Positions 46,524 through 55,439 are shown, numbered from the stretch's first letter. The stretch is 64,000 nucleotides of DNA from Tunicatimonas pelagia (GCF_030506325.1 NZ_CP120683.1:2728001-2792000); one strand, 5' to 3'. Program-made: numbers and translations. Notes: generated by a model from the letters alone, not told the origin.

Positions 46524-47732
46524 TTAGCGGTTGAGCTTTTCTTTTTCCATTGCCTCCTCATTCACGGTCAGCCCTAAACCGGGTTGGCTGGGGATATAAA
46601 GATACCCGTCCTCAAAAGTGAAGTAGTCATCAAAGAGATGGTTTAAACCCAGTTCTTCTCGTTTTCCCCCATACTCTTGCACTCGTGCCGCATTCGGAAT
46701 TGAGCCAATCAACTGTAAACTAGCCGCAGTGGCAAGTGTGGGTCGAGCATTGTGTACCATGATGGTTCGGTCAAAGGCGTGAGCCATATCCGCCACTTTC
46801 TTGCACTCGCTAATCCCTGCACATTTGATAACATCAGCATTGATTACATCAACTCGCCCAATGGTCAGTAAATCGCGCATTTGCCACTTGTTGAATTCGT
46901 GCTCTCCCGCCATCACTGGAATGGGAAGTGCCTCTACTACCTGACTTAGCCCTGGATAATCCAGGTAAGAAATTGGTTCTTCCAGGGCGGCAATATTGAA
47001 ATGTTCGTACAGTCTCAGCCCCATATCAATAGCTTTAGCGGGAGTATAACCGTTGTTAAAATCAACGAATAGCTCAATGTCATCGCCTACGGCTTTTCGC
47101 ACTTCTCGTACAATCTCAAAAGTGGGGTCAGGATCAGGGTTTAGATTAAGTTGACGGATTTGCATCCGCGCTTTAATGGTAGCATAGCCTTGCTCTACAA
47201 AAGCTACCCCGGTAGCGGCCATCTCTGCTGCATTTTTCTGACCATTCTTACCTCCGCTACGCCCGTAGCTACCGTACACCCTTACTTTTTCAGCTTGGGT
47301 ACTGCCCAGCAGGTTGCGCACTGGTACGTTCAGTAGCTTACCTTTCAAATCCCACAGGGCATTGTCAATACCTGCAATTGTACCGGGTAATAAACCCGTA
47401 GAGCCAATATCTTCGCCCTTGAAAAATAGGCGTGCCCATATGTGCTCAGAATGAAATGGGTTCTGTCCTTCTACTTCATCTTCACAGAACTCCTCAATTA
47501 CTTTTGCGACCAACTCAGGATGATCGTGGTCGGCCTCACCCCAGCCCGATATGCCTGCATCAGTTTCTATTTTTACAAAGGTTGCTTTTTTGAATACGTA
47601 AGGCTTTACCTTAGTAATCTTTACTTCAGAAGGCTCTTTTATGTGTGATGTTGCTACTGAGCTTGATAGAACGTTAGGCGTTGCTAGACCTAGGGCAGAA
47701 ACGCGGAGGAATTCATGTCGGGATAAAGCCAT
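46524..47732 (-). CDS. Mandelate racemase/muconate lactonizing (enolase superfamily) enzyme
   Basis: A 402-residue enzyme of the sugar-acid dehydratase group. The capping domain is about 35-150 and the TIM barrel 150-365. Candidate active-site residues: the base motif K187-A-R189, metal ligands in VDFNNGY (D224), LEEP (E251) and GEHE (E277), and H327 in MVHNARP. The K-x-K motif is altered to K-A-R, and spacing matches galactonate-dehydratase/mandelate-racemase types. The N-terminus (SRHEFLRVSALGLA) resembles a degraded Tat signal, so export is possible but unlikely to be classical. Substrate, a hexonate or similar acid, is inferred only. Confidence 0.87.
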   Translation of the reverse strand: MALSRHEFLRVSALGLATPNVLSSSVATSHIKEPSEVKITKVKPYVFKKATFVKIETDAGISGWGEADHDHPELVAKVIEEFCEDEVEGQNPFHSEHIWARLFFKGEDIGSTGLLPGTIAGIDNALWDLKGKLLNVPVRNLLGSTQAEKVRVYGSYGRSGGKNGQKNAAEMAATGVAFVEQGYATIKARMQIRQLNLNPDPDPTFEIVREVRKAVGDDIELFVDFNNGYTPAKAIDMGLRLYEHFNIAALEEPISYLDYPGLSQVVEALPIPVMAGEHEFNKWQMRDLLTIGRVDVINADVIKCAGISECKKVADMAHAFDRTIMVHNARPTLATAASLQLIGSIPNAARVQEYGGKREELGLNHLFDDYFTFEDGYLYIPSQPGLGLTVNEEAMEKEKLNR

Positions 47733-47869
47733 ATTTTTAGTAGTTAGACGGGTACTAGACGGTTTACCCTGACAATATTTTAAAAAATTGCTATCTTGGT
47801 CGTTTTCTAAGAGTTACTATTAACAATATTCTTTAATAGTGTTGTTCTATTTCGTAACTGGTAAAGACA

Positions 47870-48424
47870 GTGCCCAACAATACACATTATCCTTCCCTAG
47901 AACGGCTATTCGAACAGGTAACCCGGCACGATGACTATCAGGCATTTGAGAAAATATTTAAATCTACTTACGGAGACCTGTTACGCTACATAATGGGCTT
48001 TACTTCTGATAAAGGGGAAGCTGAAAATGTAGTATCTGAAGTTTTTTATAAACTTTGGAAGCATCGTGGTAGTATTCACATTAGTACATCGGTAAAATCG
48101 TATCTCTATTCGGCAACTCGGAATCAAGCTCTGGACGGATTGCGGAAAACACAGAGTGCCCAGGTTATGATGAAGAAGACTTCAAGTGCCTTGAGCGCCC
48201 ATGTAATTAGCCCAGAAGAAAAGCTTATTGGCCAGGAGCTGGAGGAGTGTATCCAAAATGCAATTAATCAACTACCCGAACAGCGACAACTGATTTTCCG
48301 TCTTAATCGGGAAGAGGGACTCAAGTACCGAGAAATTGCCCAGCGACTCAATATCTCAATTAAAACAGTAGAAACCCAGATGAGCCGTTCACTGAAAGCC
48401 TTACGTGAGGCTATTCCTCATTAA
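47870..48424 (+). CDS. ECF RNA polymerase sigma-70 factor
   Basis: A 184-residue ECF sigma factor starting at GTG (47870, MPNNTHYPSLERLF). Region 2 is about 25-95 (YGDLLRYIMGFTSDKGEAEN, FYKLWKHRGS), and region 4 about 120-180 with GLKYREIAQRLNISIKTVET. It forms a pair with the FecR gene 78 nt downstream, and both are divergent from the dehydratase. The likely target is the STN-containing receptor operon starting at 46166. Confidence 0.92.
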   Translation: MPNNTHYPSLERLFEQVTRHDDYQAFEKIFKSTYGDLLRYIMGFTSDKGEAENVVSEVFYKLWKHRGSIHISTSVKSYLYSATRNQALDGLRKTQSAQVMMKKTSSALSAHVISPEEKLIGQELEECIQNAINQLPEQRQLIFRLNREEGLKYREIAQRLNISIKTVETQMSRSLKALREAIPH

Positions 48425-48502
48425 ATTAGTTATTATAAATTTATAGATCTGCCGTAAGGGAAAATAGCTAGCTACCCGTCATAGAAGCAGACACAGATAT
48501 TT

Positions 48503-49372
48503 ATGAGTGAACATCATAACTACGAGAAGGAAGCCAACCAGGCTTTTCGCCAACTTGACCAACGATTACGAGAGGAAGATTTAGTGCCTAATCAGAAGGT
48601 TCATACTTTTCAACGATACTGGATTGCCGCAGCAGTTTTGGTAATAATACTAGCCTCGGCTGCCCTATGGCCTACCTGGTTTACTTCTGCTCAGTCTGAA
48701 GTGGCTGTTAGCCAGATAGAAAAATCCACCCTGCCGGGGCAGAGAACTCGCTTTCAGCTACCAGATGGAACAAAGGTCTATCTAAATGCTGATAGTCGGT
48801 TTACCTACCCTTCGGCTTTTGCCGAGCAGCGGATAGTGTATCTCAGCGGAGAAGCCTTTTTAGAGGTAGCGCATGATGCCGATCGACCATTTATTGTTCG
48901 CACGGAAGAGGCTACGGTTCAGGTGTTGGGAACCTCTTTTAATGTGAAAGCGCATAAAGATCAGCCTACCGAAGCTGTGGTAGTAAGTGGAAAGGTAGCA
49001 TTTAATGCCATCAACCATCCAGAATCTCGAATGCTGCTCCAGCCTAACGATAAGGCCGTATTAAATGCTACTACTGGGGAAACCATTCAAAGCTTGGTAG
49101 ATGCTACTAGCTACACTGCCTGGACGAACGGTACGTTGATCTTTGATAATCAACCTTTGGGCGAAGTGTTTACTGAACTAGCCCGTTGGTACGGAATGAC
49201 AATAACTGTAGAAAACCCAACTATTCGGGAGTGCCGAGTTACCGCTAAATTTGATGATTTATCGCTAGCTACGGTGCTAGACCAGTTGCAATTCGTTGTT
49301 CCCATTACTTACCAGCTAGAAGAAAAGCGCATTTCGATTGGTGGCGATAGCTGTGAGAAAGAAATGCTGTAG
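48503..49372 (+). CDS. FecR family anti-sigma factor (DUF4974)
   Basis: A 289-residue inner-membrane anti-sigma factor. A short cytoplasmic part (1-35) precedes a transmembrane helix (about 37-58), a FecR domain (about 75-185, RFQLPDGTKVYLNADSRFTY, YLSGEAFLEVAHD, VQVLGTSFNVKAH) and a C-terminal DUF4974 domain (about 205-285). The DUF4974 domain closely matches the free-standing protein at 45870. The cytoplasmic N-terminus is shorter than in the FecR at 27301, which may alter how it binds the sigma factor. Confidence 0.91.
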   Translation: MSEHHNYEKEANQAFRQLDQRLREEDLVPNQKVHTFQRYWIAAAVLVIILASAALWPTWFTSAQSEVAVSQIEKSTLPGQRTRFQLPDGTKVYLNADSRFTYPSAFAEQRIVYLSGEAFLEVAHDADRPFIVRTEEATVQVLGTSFNVKAHKDQPTEAVVVSGKVAFNAINHPESRMLLQPNDKAVLNATTGETIQSLVDATSYTAWTNGTLIFDNQPLGEVFTELARWYGMTITVENPTIRECRVTAKFDDLSLATVLDQLQFVVPITYQLEEKRISIGGDSCEKEML

Positions 49373-49739
49373 TTGGTATTTGTCGCCAAAAATAGAAGTA
49401 GTCAAGAAAACTTACTTCTCAACTGCTCTCTAATTGCTTGAAAGAATCTAGTACGAAGCTATCATCTTCCAGTTCTTCATTCAGCCACCATTATTATTGG
49501 TTCTAACTTTGTTTAGTCGCCCGTTTACTATTTTATGAATAGCTTCAGATCGCTATTCCAGTTATTGCTGCCATAAATTCCTTTTCCTTTGTATTCCGTT
49601 AAGTACATCTGGGGGTGTTGGTCAGAATTTCAACAACGCCTGATGTTCTCTCTTTATTCAGAAAATCGCATTGGATACTCTACTTTATCAGTGGGCTTAG
49701 TATATTTACTGGAATAAGAACTACAATACCTAATCTGCT
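49373..49739. other. Intergenic region after FecR
   Basis: A 367-base stretch with no ORF, tandem repeat or clear terminator that I can support. It must hold the promoter of the beta-propeller gene. Confidence 0.4.
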
Positions 49740-50813
49740 ATGAAAGCAACGGCTAACTCTCGTCGCAATTTTTTGAAAGAAACCACTGCCTTGGCCGGAA
49801 CGGCTTTTCTGGCTCCCTATAACTTTTACATTCAACCTACTAAACCTAAACTTATGGAAGAAATTATTGGCCACGGAGATTTTAAGTACCGCGTACATAA
49901 AGAATGGGGTGACTTGAACCCTAGCCAGACCCCAGTGAAGAACTGTCACGAGATGGTAATGGATTCGCAGGGGAGGCTAATTATGATTACCGATGAAACC
50001 AAGAACAATATTATCATTTACGATAAATCGGGCAAACTACTAAGTTCTTGGGGAGATCGTTATCCGGGTGGGCATGGCCTTACTTTATTTAACGAAGGCG
50101 GGGAAGATGTGCTCTTTATTTCTGACCCAGATAAAGGCCAAGTAGACAAAGTAGCAATAGACGGTAGCCGTAAGTTTATGACCTTGAAAAGTCCCTATGA
50201 GTTAGGCATTTATAAAAAAGAAGAGCCTTACAAACCTACCGAAACAGCAATCGCCCCCAATGGAGATATTTACGTAGCTGATGGCTACGGGCATCAGTAC
50301 ATTATTCAGTACGATGCTGAAGGAAACTACATTCGCCACTTTGGTGGGAAAGGTGATGGCGATGCCCAATTTTCTACCGCTCACGGCGTGGCTATTGATA
50401 CCCGCAACCCAGATAATCTTACACTACTGTGTACTTCCCGCGCCCACAATGCATTCAAGCGTTTTACGCTAGACGGAAAATATCTGGAAACGATTTTTTT
50501 ACCCGGTGCTTATGTTTGTCGTCCGGTGATTGATGATGAGAATCTGTACGCCGGAGTATGCTGGTCGCGCCTGAAGTACCTAAACCAAACGCCTGATTCG
50601 GGCTTTGTAACCATTCTGGATAAAGACAATAAAGTAGTTTCTAATCCCGGTGGTACCGAACCGGAGTACCGTAACGGTGAATTACAACTGATGGTACAGC
50701 AGCAACCGCTATTCAACCATTGCCACGATGTATGCATCGACGAAGATAAAAACATCTACGTTTGCCAGTGGAATGCCAATCAGACCTATCCGATTAAGTT
50801 GGAGCGAGTTTAA
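49740..50813 (+). CDS. Tat-exported NHL/6-bladed beta-propeller protein
   Basis: A 357-residue exported protein with a twin-arginine signal (NSRRNFLKETTALAGTAFLA). About six beta-propeller blades follow, with repeats of the type DSQGRLIMITDETKNNIIIY, NGDIYVADGYGHQYIIQYD and EGNYIRHFGGKGDGDAQFS (NHL-like). A propeller with pectin or sugar-modifying neighbours is common in Bacteroidota, but no catalytic residues can be assigned; peptidylglycine lyase-like or lactonase-like activity is possible. Adjacent to the sigma/FecR pair, on the same strand, after a 367-nt gap. Confidence 0.85.
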   Translation: MKATANSRRNFLKETTALAGTAFLAPYNFYIQPTKPKLMEEIIGHGDFKYRVHKEWGDLNPSQTPVKNCHEMVMDSQGRLIMITDETKNNIIIYDKSGKLLSSWGDRYPGGHGLTLFNEGGEDVLFISDPDKGQVDKVAIDGSRKFMTLKSPYELGIYKKEEPYKPTETAIAPNGDIYVADGYGHQYIIQYDAEGNYIRHFGGKGDGDAQFSTAHGVAIDTRNPDNLTLLCTSRAHNAFKRFTLDGKYLETIFLPGAYVCRPVIDDENLYAGVCWSRLKYLNQTPDSGFVTILDKDNKVVSNPGGTEPEYRNGELQLMVQQQPLFNHCHDVCIDEDKNIYVCQWNANQTYPIKLERV

Positions 50814-50824
50814 AGCATGTTTGC

Positions 50825-50853
50825 AAAAAAAAGCCCGGCGAATTCGCCGGGCT
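50825..50853 (-). terminator. Terminator of the 94-residue protein gene (perfect palindrome)
   Basis: A 22-bp perfect palindrome (50832-50853, centred on GAATTC) is followed on the minus strand by eight T. It lies 45 nt past the stop of the gene at 50898, and also just after the propeller gene, which it may end as well. Confidence 0.85.
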
Positions 50854-50897
50854 AATCAGATTAAAAAGTGTAAGCTTTCAATTTCAAAAAATCCCTC

Positions 50898-51182
50898 TTA
50901 CAATTCAACTTCCCGAATAGCGTGGACTGGTATGACCCTTCCTCCTTTTAGTGTAACATAACGTTCGGTAACTGCCCATACGGTAGTAACTACTCGCTGG
51001 GGTATTCCATCGTAAAGCTGATACGTGATAGTCACTTTATGGCGGAATAAATTGCCCAATGAAAGTGCTTTTTGTAGATACCATCGGCGTCGCTCAATTT
51101 CGAGCCGATCGCTTAATACTTCTTTAGTAGCAAAAGAAGCTTGACCAATAATTTCTTTGGGGACTGTGATGACAGATTCCAT
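50898..51182 (-). CDS. Uncharacterised 94-residue protein
   Basis: A soluble-looking small protein, no signal peptide. It opens MESVITVPKEIIGQASFATKE, with a charged middle (RLEIERRRWYLQKAL) and a beta-rich C-terminal half (KVTITYQLYDGI, RVVTTVWAVTERYVTLKGG, VIPVHAIREVEL). I do not recognise the family. A strong terminator follows it, which supports it being a genuine monocistronic gene. Confidence 0.65.
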   Translation of the reverse strand: MESVITVPKEIIGQASFATKEVLSDRLEIERRRWYLQKALSLGNLFRHKVTITYQLYDGIPQRVVTTVWAVTERYVTLKGGRVIPVHAIREVEL

Positions 51183-51280
51183 ATTTTTACTGTATTTAAG
51201 ATGAAAATTAAATGAAGACTACCAGTATTTGCTAGCGTGATAGCATACCGTAGCTACAATAGAAAAATAATACAGTAAAT

Positions 51281-51655
51281 TTAAATTTGGAAAACACCGT
51301 AGAGTGCTAGCAGTAGACTACAGTTTTTTGAGGAAATATGTTGATGACGGCAAACCATTCTAAATTGGTCAGTATCGCCTGCATCCGAAATGGCTTCCCA
51401 TCTTTGTAGATAGCTTTTAGTGGCGCGCTTATTGCTCTTGAGCCGCTTAGATAAAATTCTGGTTCGCACAAACTTATTAGGTTGTTGCGCTGACGCGACA
51501 AATTCTAATTGGTTAGTAGTAGAGCATGTTATCGCTAAATGAGTATCGGCTGAGAATTGGGCTGCATTAGACCAACTACCCTCTTGAATGGATGTAGCTG
51601 ACACCTGAATAGCTATCAGGAGCATTAGCGATGCATGTACTAACAATGTAATCAT
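51281..51655 (-). CDS. Putative small secreted protein of unknown function
   Basis: A 124-residue frame with a plausible signal peptide (LLVHASLMLLIAIQVSA) and then a basic region (RTRILSKRLKSNKRATKSYL). No recognised domain. It begins with ATG on the minus strand, but no promoter or terminator was found, so it may be a chance ORF. Two cysteines occur in CRHQHISSKNCS. Confidence 0.4.
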   Translation of the reverse strand: MITLLVHASLMLLIAIQVSATSIQEGSWSNAAQFSADTHLAITCSTTNQLEFVASAQQPNKFVRTRILSKRLKSNKRATKSYLQRWEAISDAGDTDQFRMVCRHQHISSKNCSLLLALYGVFQI

Positions 51656-52000
51656 GAATTATGCTACTGAATTATTCAAAATGCTTGGATTGTTGCCTTG
51701 CTATATATTTTGATAGCTTTACTATTATAGCTATAAATTTCATTAATTCCTAATTTCTACCCTTAGATCTTTATTTCGTACAGAGTCTTTCTGATAAATT
51801 TATACTATCAGCCGACAGAAAGTACCTGCTTTTAGAAAAATGGAGGAAAGAGCCCGCTTTAATTTGATAGAGAAAGCACACCAATCAGTTGATGGGAGGG
51901 TAATTTACTCGCATTTACGTTGGTCTGTGACAATTGGGCTTAGGTGGTTAGACACATCAAAGTGCTGTACGCAGACAATAAGTAAAATCAAGCATAAGAA
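51656..52000. other. Intergenic, accessory patch
   Basis: A 345-base AT-rich stretch. A 58-codon frame (51840-52016, plus strand) has no features and overlaps the decayed gene, so it is not called. No terminator or hairpin stands out. Confidence 0.4.
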
Positions 52001-52252
52001 TTACCGTGGCCCTTGATACTCTACCAATCGTAAAGAATCATTGTTGATAGCGAATAGATAGCCGTATTGGCCGTCGGCTAGTTGAATTGAGGCAGCTTCT
52101 TTTACTTCACCACGAACATATAAGCCTGTTTGTTGGGGTGATAAACCTGCAAATTCTTGAGTGTTTTTTTGTAGTAGTAGCCCGTAGCCTGCATCATTAC
52201 GAGGAGTTTCTACTTCGGAATGGCTTTGTTGCAACGCAACAAAAACAGGCAT
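52001..52252 (-). pseudogene. 3' remnant of a VCBS/CRTAC1-type protein gene
   Basis: An 83-codon frame with the C-terminal signature of large Bacteroidota VCBS-repeat/UnbV proteins: QQSHSEVETPRNDAGYGLLL, TGLYVRGEVKEAA and YGYLFAINNDSLRLVEY. Normal family members run to about 1000 residues or more, so only the tail survives. The homology seems to end near 52245, at the left arm of the inverted repeat, suggesting a rearrangement broke the gene there. The ATG at 52252 is then fortuitous. Confidence 0.65.
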
Positions 52253-52304
52253 AGTTGAGTATTTGAATCATAGCGATACAAACCAAATACTTAAGCCATG
52301 CCTG
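52246..52304. repeat. Imperfect inverted repeat between two gene remnants
   Basis: Arms 52246-52265 and 52284-52304 match at the outer CAGGCAT and inner AGTATTTG with a mismatched middle; the loop is 18 nt. Each arm carries an ATGCCTG start in opposite orientation, one of the VCBS remnant and one of the transposase fragment. Confidence 0.6.
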
Positions 52305-52453
52305 AATCGAAAGATAAGTATAAACATAGAGACTGGAAAGCCTATAATGAATCATTATGCCGCCGAGGCAGCCTAGTGTTATGGCTGGATGAAAAGGTGT
52401 ACCGCCATTGGCGCGATGTCTCGTTACATGGCAAATCCAGGGGAAGCCTATGA
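52298..52453 (+). pseudogene. N-terminal fragment of an IS5-family transposase
   Basis: A 51-codon frame starting MPESKDKYKHRDWKAYNESL with RRGSLVLWLDEKVYRHWRD resembles the N-terminus of IS5-type transposases (typical opening YRVRNWxxYNxxLxxRGSLxLWxDE). No DDE core follows; it stops at a TGA after GKSRGSL. It is a truncated relic, different from the intact IS at 52733. Confidence 0.65.
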
Positions 52454-52729
52454 CTATTTCGTACGCAACTAAAAGTTGTGCGGAAGAGATTGCTTGGCGG
52501 GTTAGCTACCAGCTTCTCCCTTTGATAAAATGCTTTTAGCTAAATCTATTCTCCGTTGGGTGTAAGCACCGTCGAGTATCTTCGTAAATGAGGATGTTAA
52601 TCAACCGCTTTAGTGCATATTGTCTATTGCCTCCAAACGATTGACGGAACATTGTTAACTGACGATGCGTAGTTGTATGCCTAACCCAATGGCAATTCAT
52701 TTTGAGCACTTTACGCGTAACAACAACTC

Positions 52730-52732
52730 TTA
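52730..52732. repeat. Target site duplication TTA, left copy
   Basis: TTA immediately left of the IS (52730-52732) matches TTA immediately right (53574-53576), fitting the 3-bp TNA duplication of IS5-type elements. Confidence 0.65.
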
Positions 52733-53573
52733 GAAGCTGTTTGAGTTAGTAAATCTTGGCAGAAAGAGCTATTGTTTTTGATGCGAAACAAAATTTATAG
52801 CTCCGATCTTTCTGCCAAGTCATGGCAAAGTATAGAGAAATTGATTAGCGTACAAAGAAAAAGTAAATGGGAACTAAAAGACATCGTAGATAGTATCCTG
52901 TACCTGACTAAAAACGGCTGTGTCTGGCGTGACCTTCCCGGCTGTTTCCCCCCATGGCCGACGGTATTCTGGTATTTTTCCAAATGGACTGCCGATGGTA
53001 CCTGGAAAAACATCAGTGATTGTTTGACGGTGGACCTGCGAGAAAAAGTAGGAAAACCCGTTCAACCAAGTGTCGGTATCATTGACAGCCAGAGCGTGAA
53101 AAACAGCCCTACTGCCACAGAAAGTACAGGAATAGATGCCGGAAAGAAACTTAAAGGGCGAAAACGATTTTTCTTGGTGGATACGATGGGGAATTTACTG
53201 GACAGCTTCGTAGTGCCTGCTAACTGCTATGATGGGACCACTGCCCTTTCTTGCTGGAGTAAACTGTCTGTTGATAACTTGTTATTGGATAATATTCGAT
53301 ATGTATATGCTGATGGCACATTCGGTGGGCAGTTCAAACAGGAAATGGGCACACAATTTGAAGTATCGGTGATTATCCCCAAGGTACCCATTGCCAAAAA
53401 AGGAAATGTCTGTATACACGAAAACAGATGGATTGTAGAAAGAACGATAGCATGGACAATCAATAATAGAAGATGCGTGAAGGATTATGGGCGTAAAACT
53501 AAACATGCCAATGCTTTCTTAACGATAGCAAATATCAGAAGAATTGTACGAAAAATTTAACTCAGACAGCTTC
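52733..53573 (+). mobile_element. Intact IS5-family insertion sequence (841 bp)
   Basis: Terminal inverted repeats GAAGCTGTTTGAGTTA (left, 52733-52748) and TAACTCAGACAGCTTC (right, 53558-53573) match at 15 of 16 positions. A single transposase gene (52781-53560) fills the element, and its stop codon lies within the right repeat. It is flanked by a TTA duplication. It inserted into an already decayed patch, next to the 3' end of pruA. The intact transposase suggests recent arrival or continued activity. Confidence 0.85.
52781..53560 (+). CDS. IS5-family transposase (DDE)
   Basis: A 259-residue transposase from ATG 52781 (MRNKIYSSDLSAKSW); an upstream TTG at 52772 is in frame but not preferred. 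An N-terminal DUF4096-like domain has KNGCVWRDLPGCFPPW. The DDE triad is visible as IIDSQSVK (D102), YADGTFGG (D178) and RWIVERTIAW (E220). No frameshift or internal stop, so it should be functional. Its stop TAA is the beginning of the right inverted repeat. Confidence 0.9.
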   Translation: MRNKIYSSDLSAKSWQSIEKLISVQRKSKWELKDIVDSILYLTKNGCVWRDLPGCFPPWPTVFWYFSKWTADGTWKNISDCLTVDLREKVGKPVQPSVGIIDSQSVKNSPTATESTGIDAGKKLKGRKRFFLVDTMGNLLDSFVVPANCYDGTTALSCWSKLSVDNLLLDNIRYVYADGTFGGQFKQEMGTQFEVSVIIPKVPIAKKGNVCIHENRWIVERTIAWTINNRRCVKDYGRKTKHANAFLTIANIRRIVRKI

Positions 53574-53576
53574 TTA
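53574..53576. repeat. Target site duplication TTA, right copy
   Basis: Right copy of the TTA flanking the IS element. Confidence 0.65.
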
Positions 53577-53600
53577 GAAAGGTTCTATTTTTTCAGTTGG

Positions 53601-55229
53601 CTAGCCCATAAACGGATAACGAAAATTAGTGGGCGGATCAAAAGTTTCTTTGATAGTACGAGGTGATACCCAGCGTAGTAGGTTGAGCGCTGCTCCCGCT
53701 TTATCGTTCGTACCAGAGCCTCGCGCTCCACCAAAGGGCTGCTGCCCCACTACGGCTCCCGTAGGTTTATCGTTGATGTAAAAGTTTCCGGCCGAGTGCC
53801 GGAGCTTCTGAGTTGCCTGCTGAAGGGCGTAACGATCCTGAGCGAAGACGGCTCCGGTGAGTGCGTAGGGCGAGGTCTGATCTACTAGCTCCAGTGTTTC
53901 TTCAAACCGCTCGGCTTGATACACGTAGATAGTCACCACTGGTCCAAAGATTTCTTCGCACATGGTGGTATACTTGGGTTCTTGAGCTACCAATACCGTG
54001 GGCTGAATGAAATATCCTTGCGACTTATCGTATTCTCCGCCAGCGATGACTTCTACCATTGGATCGTTTTTGGCGTTATCAATGTACTGGGCAATTCGGT
54101 CAAAGGCTACCTCACTGATTACGGCACTCATAAAGTTCTGAAAATCAGCCACATCACCCATCTTAATTTGCTCAATATCTTCCAGCATGTAGCCCTTTAT
54201 CTCATCCCATAAGTTATTAGGAATGTACACCCGCGAAGCAGCGGAGCACTTCTGCCCCTGAAATTCAAAGCCCCCCCGAACAATAGCAGTAGCCACCGCT
54301 TTAGCATCGGCCGAAGGGTGGGCGATGATAAAATCTTTTCCGCCAGTTTCGCCTACAATACGCGGGTACGAACGATAGCTATCAATATTGTTACCAATCG
54401 TTTGCCAGAGTTGCTTAAACACTTTCGTGCTTCCGGTAAAGTGCAATCCGGCAAAATCAGGGTGGTTGAATACCACCTCTCCCGCTACCGGACCATCTAC
54501 ATTAATTAAGTTAATTACTCCGTCGGGCACCCCCGCTTCCCGGAAGATTTGCATCAGCAGATTGGCTGAATAGATTTGTGTTTCGGCGGGTTTCCAAACG
54601 ACGGTATTACCCATCATGGCCGGAGCAGCCGGCAGGTTCCCGGCAATAGCAGTGAAGTTGAAGGGGGTGATAGCGAAGATGAACCCTTCTAACGGACGTT
54701 GCTCCACCCGGTTCCAAACGCCTTTGGGCGAAATAGGTGGTTGCTGTTCGTAAATCTCGGTCATGTACTTTACATTGAACCGCAAAAAGTCTATGATCTC
54801 GCAAACCGCATCAATCTCGGACTGATGAGCTGTTTTAGACTGGGCCAGCATGGTTGCTGCGTTCATCTGGTAGCGATACTTTCCGGCAATCAGTTCGGCA
54901 GCCTTTAAAAAGATACTGGCTCGTTGCTCCCAAGCCATATTCTCCCAAGCGTACTTCGCTCCTAGCGCGGCGTTAATTGCTTGTTCCACGTGCGAAGCAT
55001 CGCCTTCGTAGTAATGCCCCAACACGTGTTGGTGGTTGTGGGGTGGGTTCAATGACTTCTTTACATCTGTAGTAATTTGTTCGCTGCCAATGTACAGTGG
55101 TACTTCTACCTGCTGCGATTGCAGGGCAGTAAGCGTTGCTTGAAGTGCTTCTCGCTCGGAAGTGCCCGGGGCATAATCGTAAATAGGCTCGTTAATGGGG
55201 GTAGGAACTTGATAGAATCCGGTAGACAT
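53601..55229 (-). CDS. pruA: L-glutamate gamma-semialdehyde (P5C) dehydrogenase
   Basis: Second step of proline catabolism: NAD-dependent oxidation of glutamate semialdehyde to glutamate. The 542-residue length fits the stand-alone PruA of Bacteroidota. It has an ALDH fold with the catalytic Cys328 in FEFQGQKCSAASRVY and the general base Glu294 in IVGETGGKDF; GLHFTGSTKVF and PFNFTAIAGNLPAAP are typical of P5C dehydrogenases. No putA or proline dehydrogenase gene is next to it. The gene ends 28 nt from the IS element. Confidence 0.95.
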   Translation of the reverse strand: MSTGFYQVPTPINEPIYDYAPGTSEREALQATLTALQSQQVEVPLYIGSEQITTDVKKSLNPPHNHQHVLGHYYEGDASHVEQAINAALGAKYAWENMAWEQRASIFLKAAELIAGKYRYQMNAATMLAQSKTAHQSEIDAVCEIIDFLRFNVKYMTEIYEQQPPISPKGVWNRVEQRPLEGFIFAITPFNFTAIAGNLPAAPAMMGNTVVWKPAETQIYSANLLMQIFREAGVPDGVINLINVDGPVAGEVVFNHPDFAGLHFTGSTKVFKQLWQTIGNNIDSYRSYPRIVGETGGKDFIIAHPSADAKAVATAIVRGGFEFQGQKCSAASRVYIPNNLWDEIKGYMLEDIEQIKMGDVADFQNFMSAVISEVAFDRIAQYIDNAKNDPMVEVIAGGEYDKSQGYFIQPTVLVAQEPKYTTMCEEIFGPVVTIYVYQAERFEETLELVDQTSPYALTGAVFAQDRYALQQATQKLRHSAGNFYINDKPTGAVVGQQPFGGARGSGTNDKAGAALNLLRWVSPRTIKETFDPPTNFRYPFMG

Positions 55230-55387
55230 GAAGATTAAAAATTATAGGTTAATTGTTGAATGACTGGAAGCTGGGTGCATGGGGCAGGGATTCAGATAAT
55301 GTACTCCACGCCCCTAGCTCCGTGTTCGTGGGCAAAGGTAGACCTTTTCTAGAGAAAGAACCAGATCAGTTCTATTGTGTTTAGACG

Positions 55388-55420
55388 AAAAAAGCCCCGA
55401 AATATAATTCCGAGGCTTTC
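55388..55420 (-). terminator. Terminator of the giant T9SS protein gene
   Basis: On the minus strand GAAAGCCTCGG and the facing CGGGGCTTTT form a stem of about nine pairs with one mismatch, followed by six T (plus-strand A run 55388-55393). It lies about 20 nt beyond the stop at 55440. Confidence 0.8.
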
Positions 55421-55439
55421 CTGTTTGATCGACTATTAT

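Noticed and set aside
51840-52016. 58-codon plus-strand ORF starting MEERARFNLIEKAHQSVDGR
   Set aside because: No domain, signal or conserved feature, and it overlaps the decayed VCBS remnant on the other strand.
52454-52530. Frame reading MTISYATKSCAEEIAWR, reminiscent of the RmlA C-terminal EEIA motif
   Set aside because: Only one short motif matches and no further RmlA segment follows; it is probably chance or too decayed to call.
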